Shown: in pieces, positions 57,252-64,000 of the stretch | Layout: each line of letters begins with the position of its first letter | Numbering within the stretch: position 1 is the stretch's first letter | Assembly: GCA_021730225.1 (NCBI GenBank) | Contig: CP072532.1 | Location: 641,230-705,229 of the forward strand | Direction of reading: 5' to 3' | DNA: 64,000 nucleotides | From: Candidatus Vesicomyidisocius sp. Agig_15_S12 | GTDB taxonomy: Bacteria; Pseudomonadota; Gammaproteobacteria; PS1; Pseudothioglobaceae | Position numbers and translations under genes: made by a program | The notes under the pieces: model-generated | What the model was told of the DNA's origin: nothing | Database searches by the model: none | The model's input: the letters and a program-made list of their open reading frames with translations, nothing else

Positions 57252-57839
57252 TTATTCTAACAATTCAAAAGCATTAATCACACTTTCAGCCACATCAACA
57301 ATACGCTTATTTTTATTCATAGCCATTTTACGTAACGATTGATAAGCTTCATCTTCATTAATATCCTTATTATGTTGCATTAACAAGCCTTTAGCTTTCT
57401 CAACTTTCTTTCTCTCTGAGAGCTGATTACGAGTAGCGTCTAACTCGTCTTTAAGTGCTTGAAACTCTCTAAATCTAGCAATTGCTACATCAATAATAGG
57501 CTGCACCCTATTCTCTTCAAGTCCGTCAACAATATAAGCATGTACACCAGATTTGATAGCAGAATTCGCCATCTCAGAGTTTGATTCCTTGGTAAACATC
57601 ACGATAGGCTTAGGTTTTGTTTTATTAATATCTATCAAATTTGCAAATACTTGTTCATCAGGAATATCTGCATTAACAATTAACACATCTGCATGCGTCA
57701 TTTCATTGCTATCTTGTAAATTTGAACTATCACTCATACGACAAATCACTTCGTGACCCTTGTCTTGTAAAGCTCTACGCAACATAGCTGAACGCCCTGT
57801 ATTTTTATCAACTAAGATAATTTTTAAAGCAATATTCAT
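57252..57839 (-). CDS. nasT: NasT-like response regulator with ANTAR RNA-binding domain
   Basis: ANTAR regulators bind paired hairpins in mRNA leaders to prevent termination. The N-terminal receiver-like domain (1-120) has a VNADIPDE block at the usual phosphorylation-site position. The C-terminal ANTAR three-helix domain (about 130-190) contains KKVEKAKGLLMQHNKDINEDEAY. The 195 residues match NasT, which works with the nitrate/nitrite sensor NasS; neither nasS nor a nitrate operon is visible here. It overlaps the CBS gene by four bases, an unusual pairing. Confidence 0.85.
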   Translation of the reverse strand: MNIALKIILVDKNTGRSAMLRRALQDKGHEVICRMSDSSNLQDSNEMTHADVLIVNADIPDEQVFANLIDINKTKPKPIVMFTKESNSEMANSAIKSGVHAYIVDGLEENRVQPIIDVAIARFREFQALKDELDATRNQLSERKKVEKAKGLLMQHNKDINEDEAYQSLRKMAMNKNKRIVDVAESVINAFELLE

Positions 57840-58276
57840 TTAATACGTGATTTAAAAATAGCCCTATGCACATCACCAATACTAACAATACCAACTAATT
57901 TATTATTATGAGTTATAGGGATTCTTCTAAAATTTTTAAGCCACATGGTTGATGCAGCCTTAAGACAAGGCATATTTAAATCAATACTAGCAACCTCTTT
58001 AGTCATTAATTCGCCCACCCTAACATTCATTGTATCTTTGTAATTATGCTCCATATTTTCGAAATCAAAGTAGGTATCACTCATCACCTCATCTAGTTTT
58101 GGAAACATATGTTGTAAAATATCTTTTTCAGAAATAATACCAACTAAAGTATTATTAACATCTACCACTGGTGCTCCACTAATGTGATCCATTACCATAA
58201 TAATAGCAATATCTTTGACTAGTTGATCAGGAGTAACTGTTTTTACGTTTGTTGACATAATATCTTGAACTTGCAT
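57836..58276 (-). CDS. Tandem CBS-domain protein
   Basis: The 146 residues comprise two CBS motifs: MSTNVKTVTPDQLVKDIAII...GIISEKDIL (about 7-65) and MTKEVASIDLNMPCLKAAS...VGIVSIGDVHRAI (about 88-142). Such proteins sense adenine nucleotides or SAM. It overlaps the start of the NasT-like regulator (ATGA), implying coupled translation and perhaps a shared nutrient-sensing function. The ligand is unknown. Confidence 0.9.
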   Translation of the reverse strand: MQVQDIMSTNVKTVTPDQLVKDIAIIMVMDHISGAPVVDVNNTLVGIISEKDILQHMFPKLDEVMSDTYFDFENMEHNYKDTMNVRVGELMTKEVASIDLNMPCLKAASTMWLKNFRRIPITHNNKLVGIVSIGDVHRAIFKSRIK

Positions 58277-58457
58277 AACAATTATCCTTCATCAAAAAAG
58301 ATTGTATTCTACCGTTAAAAATACTCAATCATAACTAAAATTGGTATTTTTTAGAGAAAAATAGAATTTAAAATGACTTACTGATATTAAATACTATATT
58401 TTTCTCATTAAAGATATTATGAAAAGAATTCTTCTTAGTAAACCTTAATATAAGGTC

Positions 58458-59018
58458 TCATCCTTTATAAGATCTTCCAAAACTAATTCCATATACCTTA
58501 TAATCATTACTATTATCTGTTATTGCTTCAAAATATTTACCAACAGTCAATGAAACATCTATATCATTAATACCGTTATTATAACTAGCTTCAACGTAAT
58601 TACCTACTTTAAGAATTGTTTTACATTTATCTATATAATTAGTAAAACCTAAATCACTATAAAACCCGTCAATACAAATTTCATCGAAATTCAAACAGTT
58701 AACAATAGCATCTTCTGAATAACGATAAGTAATATAACCAACTTCATAATCAATATCTACTACCTTACCTACATAAAAAATATGGTAATTAAACTCAACA
58801 CCGTTTATAACATTAGAACTCCAAATACCTAATACCGAACTGTTGCCAACATCATAATCAAAACCAAAAAACAACTTTCTTATGTTTTACCACGCCAAAC
58901 ATAATCATTAGCGATAGTAATATTAGCACTGATTACTGATTGAATTTTAGCTCCAGCTAAAAACACTGAATTAAATATTAAAATTAAGCATAATAATATT
59001 ATTATATTTTCTTTGCAT
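58458..59018 (-). pseudogene. Frameshifted Gcw_chp (TIGR02001)-type outer-membrane protein gene
   Basis: The open part (58458-58874) encodes GFDYDVGNSS, SVLGIWSSNV, YEVGYITYRY and a C-terminal barrel-like end, matching the Gcw_chp family of putative outer-membrane proteins. The start of that protein, with a signal-like stretch (LCLILIFNSVFLAGA) and SANITIANDYVWRGK (family: SANVxLTSDYVxRG), lies just upstream in another frame. It ends at a stop at 58880-58882. A second shift separates this from the probable ATG at 59018. At least two indels have therefore broken the gene. Confidence 0.75.
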
Positions 59019-59167
59019 TATTTGTTATCTATATTTTGTAACAAACATAGAATGTAACTATAAACCAAATTCTAAAAAATTAACATACAAAAGATTTTAG
59101 TCTTCAAACACTTAAATATCCATCACTCATTTAAGCATTGATTTCATTCCAAATACTCAAATAAACG

Positions 59168-59203
59168 TTATTATTGGTTAGTAATATTACTAACCAATAA
59201 TAA
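59168..59203. repeat. Perfect 36-bp palindrome without spacer
   Basis: The 18 bases from 59168 to 59185 are the exact reverse complement of 59186-59203, so the whole 36-base element is self-complementary. It contains the word TTGGTTAGTAATATTACTAA around the centre. It lies in a gene-free gap between the broken Gcw_chp gene and PII. The rest of 59019-59432 shows no gene. Confidence 0.9.
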
Positions 59204-59432
59204 AAACCTGAAAGTAAAAATTCTAATATTTATTATTTGAACTACTAACATATGATAGTAAAATACTTGATATCATCATAAAATATTGCAAATAGAGAAA
59301 TATTATTAGTTAAAATATAAGCTGTATTCTTACTACATATAAATCCTATTTATAATATCAAAAAATCATCAGCTATCTATATCAATAATATAACTAAATC
59401 ACATTTATTAATGTAATTTTAATGTTCTCTTC

Positions 59433-59780
59433 TTATAGTGCTATTGAACCGGTTTCACCCGTACGAATACGAAGTACTTGTTCTAATGATGAAACAAATA
59501 TTTTCCCATCACCAATTTTGCCTTCATCTCCCGATTTAGCAGCGGTACTAATAACCTTAACTACACTATCCACTTGATCTGCTACAATGGCAATTTCTAG
59601 TTTAACTTTAGGTAAAAAATCTACAGTATATTCTGCACCACGGTAAAGCTCAGTATGTCCTTTCTGGCGACCAAATCCTTTTACTTCTGTAGCTGTGATA
59701 CCTGAAATACCAATTTCAGAAAGTGCTTCTCTAACATTTTCAAGCTTAAACGGCTTAATAATTGCTGTCACCATTTTCAT
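59433..59780 (-). CDS. Nitrogen regulatory protein P-II
   Basis: PII trimers signal nitrogen and carbon status by binding ATP, ADP and 2-oxoglutarate. The uridylylation target Tyr51 is in the T-loop ([12 protein letters not shown]). The B-loop [14 protein letters not shown] near 82-95 and C-loop [12 protein letters not shown] near 105 are conserved. The 115-residue length is normal. No amtB neighbours it, so it is not clear whether it is GlnB or GlnK. A strong GGAGAAA ribosome-binding site precedes it. Confidence 0.94.
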   Translation of the reverse strand: MKMVTAIIKPFKLENVREALSEIGISGITATEVKGFGRQKGHTELYRGAEYTVDFLPKVKLEIAIVADQVDSVVKVISTAAKSGDEGKIGDGKIFVSSLEQVLRIRTGETGSIAL

Positions 59781-60053
59781 TTAATTTCTCCTTTTTTTAA
59801 AAACCAAAAAATCTAGTCATTATGCTTATAAAAAAATACAAACTTAATGATTGATCTTAATGTCTTTTAGCTACATAATTAAACTGACAAAAAGAGATGT
59901 CTATCTAAAATTTATTTTACAAGAAATCTAAATAGATACCTATACCCTTTACTAAACACCCGCCTTTGGAACATTAGCTACAACAATTATAACCATAAAG
60001 AAAAATTTCTTTATTAAAAAACAAAATCATATCATAAGAACTGTTTATACTCA

Positions 60054-61958
60054 TTATTGTATGGTTATTTTAGATAAATAATCAGCTTCAGTCATCACTA
60101 CTACACCTAATTCTTCAGCATCTTGTATTTTCTTTTGTCCAACTTTCCTTCCAATAACCAAATAATCTATTTTGGTACTCATGGTAGTTGAAATTTTAAT
60201 ACCAACTGATTTAGCATGCTTTTTCATTTCATTTCTTGGATAACTCATATTACCAGTAAATACAATTCTTTTATCAAATAATTCATGCATTAATATTTGT
60301 AAATCTTTAGTAAATACAGTTGTATCTAAATTAAAGTGATACTGATATATTTGATTATATTCATCAACAATAGAAACTAATTCTTGTATAACAACTTGCG
60401 CTGTTAATTCAGCAAAACCATCTATATTGGTTAATTGCTCTAAAGTTAAATCAAAAATATCATTCAACCGATAGGACTTTAAAAGATTTTCACAATTACC
60501 CAAGCCCATTCGATGCATTCCAAATGCTGCTAAAAAACGCCAGTCTTCAATTTTTTCGTTAATAGAACGACTTAGCTGACTAATAAGGTTTATACTGGTT
60601 TTTTCACCAAACCCTATTGCCATTAAACGTTCTACATTTAAAGTATAAATTTGTGAAACTGACCTAATATTATGTGCATATAATTTTTCAATAGTAGCAA
60701 TACCAAGACCGTCATTATTAGCTAATACTTTAAAAAAATAGGTAATTCTTCCAATAATTTGAGCGGGACAATTTTTATGATTAACACATACTAAAAAATC
60801 TGACTCCCAAACAAGTAGCTTGCCACAACTTAAACAATTATCAGGAATATCAACAGGCATTGGCTTTAACACGGATATAATTTTAGGAATAACCAGCCCA
60901 GAACGTGTTAACTCAACTACACTACCTATACCCAAACCTTGTTCTTTAACCAACCCATAATGATGACCTGTTACGCGCACAATGGTTGCACCGCTTAATA
61001 AAGTAGGTTCTATCTCTGCAACTGGAGTTATTTTTCCACTACGTCCTACTTGAGGTATCACACTAAGTACCTTAACTTGTACAATATCTTTGTTCTCCTT
61101 AAAAGCAATTTGCCAGCGATGAAATTTTCGATTAGCACCCATTTGTGTTTTTAAATCAATATTAATTACTTCAAAAACCACACCATCTACATCGAAATCT
61201 ACCATTACCAATACTTTGGCAATAATTTCTTCAAATTTAGCAACCAATTCAGTTACAAAACCTGACCAAATAGGCAACTTAATAAACGGAACAAATAAAG
61301 CTCCTTTGTCGATAATAGCCTTTTGAGCTTGTTCATCTAAAGCTTTTTCTTTAATAAGACTAGATTGAAAGTTACGTGGATATTCAAAACTATGCGCTAA
61401 ATATTTTTCAAAATAACTTTTCTTAACCACAATTTCACCTGCACCAAGTCCGCGCCCAGAATCCTTAAAAACACATAATCCTCGCTTGAATACTCGGGAA
61501 ATATCACTGCCTTTTTTACCATCACCACGTGTGTAAAGTCGATTGCCATCATCAAATCCAGCAAAACCGTCCAATTTAGGAGTAGCTTTAATTTGAATAG
61601 AATTCAAATCCAATCCAATCAGCATGGCTGATTTTTCTAATCGTTCTATCCATTTACTCATTTTATTCCATGAATATGCTTTATCAATAGAAAGCATTAA
61701 CTCTGGCAATAAAACTTTTTCCTCAGCAAAGGCTCGTCCTTCTGGCTCTATAGATTTGAGTAACGGATTATTAGGTTCTTTATTTTTGAGCTTAGCAAGA
61801 TAAATAAAATCATAATCTTCGTTGCTAATAATAGGATTTCCAGATCGATACGCTAGATTAGCTGTTTGACAAAATAGAGCTAATTCTTCATCTAACAATT
61901 CATCTACCAATATATCTTGTCGAACAATCTTATCAATAATATTTTGTGACAGCATCAA
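60054..61958 (-). CDS. ligA: NAD-dependent DNA ligase, divergent LigA
   Basis: LigA seals nicks using NAD. The adenylated Lys128 is in ATPKLDGFAG (KxDG motif). The C4 zinc finger (CLSCGKLLV, then CVNHKNCP) lies near 385-410, helix-hairpin-helix repeats follow, and a C-terminal BRCT domain (RIVFTGNMSYPRNEMKKHA) ends it. The 634 residues are about 35 fewer than usual. Several blocks are unlike standard LigA, for example TRGDGKKGSDIS instead of RGDGxxGEDVT and VTGHHYGLV in place of ATLHN. This is a divergent branch rather than LigB, which lacks BRCT. Confidence 0.9.
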   Translation of the reverse strand: MMLSQNIIDKIVRQDILVDELLDEELALFCQTANLAYRSGNPIISNEDYDFIYLAKLKNKEPNNPLLKSIEPEGRAFAEEKVLLPELMLSIDKAYSWNKMSKWIERLEKSAMLIGLDLNSIQIKATPKLDGFAGFDDGNRLYTRGDGKKGSDISRVFKRGLCVFKDSGRGLGAGEIVVKKSYFEKYLAHSFEYPRNFQSSLIKEKALDEQAQKAIIDKGALFVPFIKLPIWSGFVTELVAKFEEIIAKVLVMVDFDVDGVVFEVINIDLKTQMGANRKFHRWQIAFKENKDIVQVKVLSVIPQVGRSGKITPVAEIEPTLLSGATIVRVTGHHYGLVKEQGLGIGSVVELTRSGLVIPKIISVLKPMPVDIPDNCLSCGKLLVWESDFLVCVNHKNCPAQIIGRITYFFKVLANNDGLGIATIEKLYAHNIRSVSQIYTLNVERLMAIGFGEKTSINLISQLSRSINEKIEDWRFLAAFGMHRMGLGNCENLLKSYRLNDIFDLTLEQLTNIDGFAELTAQVVIQELVSIVDEYNQIYQYHFNLDTTVFTKDLQILMHELFDKRIVFTGNMSYPRNEMKKHAKSVGIKISTTMSTKIDYLVIGRKVGQKKIQDAEELGVVVMTEADYLSKITIQ

Positions 61959-61969
61959 CTTTTGTTTAA

Positions 61970-63103
61970 CTAAAACTGTTTAGCAATATCGCCTAAAAAT
62001 TGATAACTAAAGTCAATTGTTGTTTGTTTGTTTTCTTCAGACAAATCATTAAAATAAACTTCTGTTATGTTAATATCAACTTGTCTAACAACAATTTGAA
62101 AAGATTCTATAATTACATTATCACTAAATAATCGTGAAAATATACTTTTATCTTCTTCTTTAGCAAAATTAATATAAAAACTACCATCTCTAATATCTTT
62201 ATCTTCGATATCGGCTCCAATTTGATCTAAAGCCCAACTTATATTACTCCAAGTTTCATATTTAGTTAATGGAAAAACCAACTTAGCATAACCACCAACA
62301 CCTTTAGCAACTACAATAGTTAATCTTTGTTGCTCTCTGGCAGCAGTAATTTTTTCTTTAGCAAGCACATGATCACTACCTAAAAAAATCATTAACCGAT
62401 AAAGCATTTCTGTTTCTAATATTGGATCTTTAGATTGAGCCTGCCAAATAGTATTTTCATCATCATCTCCTTTATTAGTCAGCACTTCTTGCATTGAACT
62501 TAATGATAGATAAACTTCAGATTTATTATCATCAATCGGCTCAATACGAAGTCGATATTTATCAGCAACTGGCAATGTGTATTTCATTTTTGTTACTTTT
62601 CTAAACATAGAACGAATAAATCCCAAAGATTGATTAGAAATTTCTGGATGTCTTTCTAAAAAATTAGTCTCCATAATTCCAGTCTTTTTACTAGCCTTTT
62701 TAATAATAAAGCCATGAAATTGAAAAAAACTTTTAGCTAATTCCCATACTACATCTGGTTCTTTATCGACCACTAACCAGCGAAAACTACTAGACTTAAT
62801 TACCTCAATATTAGTAGGGGTTTTTAAAATATTTGAAACCTTTTTAATTGAACTATCTTTCTTAGAAACATTGACTAAATCTTCTTGAAAATTAGAAATA
62901 TACTTGCTTAATTTTAGAGAGTTTTTAGAACTAGGTTTGGTTAAATCCGGCGGAACCTCTAAAGAAGTTAATATGTTTTTTGAATAATATTCAACATCTC
63001 TTTCACATGATACATTCTGTTTTCGCTCTTCTTTATTACCTAGAGAAAGGCAACCACCTAAAGAAAATACCAAAAATAATACTATTAATTCTCTAATTAA
63101 CAT
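61970..63103 (-). CDS. bamC: Outer-membrane assembly lipoprotein BamC
   Basis: BamC is a lipoprotein of the BAM complex that inserts beta-barrels such as the porin encoded at 14194. A lipobox LGGC places the lipidated Cys at residue 18. An extended region and two helix-grip domains follow; SSFRWLVVDKEPDVVWELAK is typical. The 377-residue length is near that of NlpB. It follows dapA by three bases, the same dapA-bamC order as in E. coli. Confidence 0.88.
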   Translation of the reverse strand: MLIRELIVLFLVFSLGGCLSLGNKEERKQNVSCERDVEYYSKNILTSLEVPPDLTKPSSKNSLKLSKYISNFQEDLVNVSKKDSSIKKVSNILKTPTNIEVIKSSSFRWLVVDKEPDVVWELAKSFFQFHGFIIKKASKKTGIMETNFLERHPEISNQSLGFIRSMFRKVTKMKYTLPVADKYRLRIEPIDDNKSEVYLSLSSMQEVLTNKGDDDENTIWQAQSKDPILETEMLYRLMIFLGSDHVLAKEKITAAREQQRLTIVVAKGVGGYAKLVFPLTKYETWSNISWALDQIGADIEDKDIRDGSFYINFAKEEDKSIFSRLFSDNVIIESFQIVVRQVDINITEVYFNDLSEENKQTTIDFSYQFLGDIAKQF

Positions 63104-63106
63104 TTA

Positions 63107-63997
63107 TTATATAATCCCTAAATTAGATAAATCTTGTTCTAATATAATTTTGGCTTGCTTTGATAACATCATTAAAGGCAAACGAATACCATTATTACAC
63201 TTTCCCATTTTATACATTGCCCACTTAACAGGTATTGGGTTAGATTCAATAAATAAATGTTGATGCAAATCGATTAGTGATGCATTAGTTAATTCTGCTA
63301 ATTCTCTTTTATTCTCAAGTGCAAATTGATAAGCAAAAGCCACCTGCTTTGGTGCAACATTAGCAGTTACAGAAATACCGCCATGTCCACCCATTAAAAT
63401 AAATTCAACTGCTGTCGCATCATCACCACTATAAAGCAGAAAGTCATCCGAACATTGCTCAATTAATAATTGTGCAATGTTCAAATTACCCGTAGCATCT
63501 TTAATGCCAATGATATTATCAATATCGGATAAGCGAATTGCTGTTTCTACAGAAAGATCGACTGCTGTTCTACTAGGCACATTATATAAAATTTGATAAA
63601 TATCTACCGTCTCAGCAATCAACTTATAATGTTGATACAACCCCTCTTGAGTCGGCTTATTATAATACGGCGTAACTAAAAGACAAGCGTCAGCACCAAT
63701 TTCTTTAGCCACTCTAGTAAGCTTAATAGCTTCAGAAGTAGAATTTGCACCCGTACCAGCAATTACCGGAATACATGAGTTTGCAAATTCAACCGTTGCT
63801 CGTATCACCTCAATATGCTCATCCTGATTAAGCGTTGCGCTTTCTCCTGTAGTGCCCATTGAAACAATCGCCTTAGTACCAGCATCAATATGAAATGCTA
63901 CCAATGATTTTAATGCGCTAAAATCTATCGATCCATCATCAAACATCGGGGTAATTAAGGCAACCATTGAGCCAGTTAGTGGGTGATTTATATGCAC
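63107..63997 (-). CDS. dapA: 4-hydroxy-tetrahydrodipicolinate synthase
   Basis: DapA condenses pyruvate with aspartate semialdehyde on the route to diaminopimelate and lysine. The Schiff-base Lys166 is in IGIKDATGN, the Tyr of the proton relay is in LYNVPSRT (Tyr138), and the Thr pair is in SMGTTGESATL near 49. The 296 residues form a complete TIM-barrel enzyme. Retained diaminopimelate synthesis together with mraY suggests that some peptidoglycan is still made. Confidence 0.96.
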   Translation of the reverse strand: MHINHPLTGSMVALITPMFDDGSIDFSALKSLVAFHIDAGTKAIVSMGTTGESATLNQDEHIEVIRATVEFANSCIPVIAGTGANSTSEAIKLTRVAKEIGADACLLVTPYYNKPTQEGLYQHYKLIAETVDIYQILYNVPSRTAVDLSVETAIRLSDIDNIIGIKDATGNLNIAQLLIEQCSDDFLLYSGDDATAVEFILMGGHGGISVTANVAPKQVAFAYQFALENKRELAELTNASLIDLHQHLFIESNPIPVKWAMYKMGKCNNGIRLPLMMLSKQAKIILEQDLSNLGII

Positions 63998-64000
63998 TTA

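Overview
This 64 kb window is AT-rich bacterial chromosome. Almost every intact gene has a clear gammaproteobacterial-type counterpart, and most of the longer gaps hold decayed genes rather than mobile DNA. I see no insertion sequence, prophage, CRISPR array or restriction system. Gene set, base composition and style of decay fit a vertically transmitted, reduced-genome gammaproteobacterial symbiont, most likely of the SUP05-related sulfur-oxidising lineage of vesicomyid clams (Ca. Vesicomyosocius / Ca. Ruthia). That assignment is inference: no sulfur-oxidation or ribosomal RNA gene lies in the window.

Layout. 0-16 kb: M50 protease; gatCAB with a small coiled-coil membrane protein, aroB and ileS; rluB-trpS; an interlocked coaX-nhaD-ygfZ block; a porin with its terminator; a membrane protein. 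16-27 kb: mutM and an S24-like protein, rluD, two tRNA-Glu genes with a third decayed copy, tRNA-Ala, a metallo-hydrolase, nadD, a GST, an ArsC-family protein, a TlpA-like thioredoxin, epmB and uvrD. 27-38 kb: a nagZ pseudogene, rlmD, glycolate oxidase glcDEF divergent from an alanine/serine-glyoxylate aminotransferase, a ferredoxin, a cyclophilin remnant, mraY, dCMP deaminase and prfC. 38-51 kb: gyrA, DAHP synthase, folE2-queD, parC, an eroded piece of the division/cell-wall (dcw) cluster (mraZ broken, rsmH intact, ftsL and ftsI remnants), dnaG, an LpxL-family acyltransferase and rpsO. 51-64 kb: prfB without its frameshift site, a VOC protein, gorA, hisI-hisE, tatABC, a NasT-like ANTAR regulator with a CBS protein, a broken outer-membrane protein gene, PII, ligA, bamC and dapA.

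How it works together. The window supplies information processing (tRNA charging by transamidation, topoisomerases, primase, ligase, release factors), amino-acid and cofactor routes (aroB, DAHP synthase, dapA, hisIE, nadD, coaX, folE2/queD), protein export (Tat, BamC), and a glycolate-to-glycine salvage module that would suit a RuBisCO-based autotroph. The strongest signal outside ordinary annotation is pseudogenisation of mraZ, ftsL, ftsI, nagZ, a cyclophilin, a Gcw_chp-type outer-membrane protein and a tRNA-Glu. It points to progressive loss of the division and peptidoglycan-recycling machinery. I did not find a novel multi-gene system. Several single-gene oddities deserve checking: a half-length GlcE, an LpxL homologue lacking the catalytic acid, and long perfect AT-rich palindromes.
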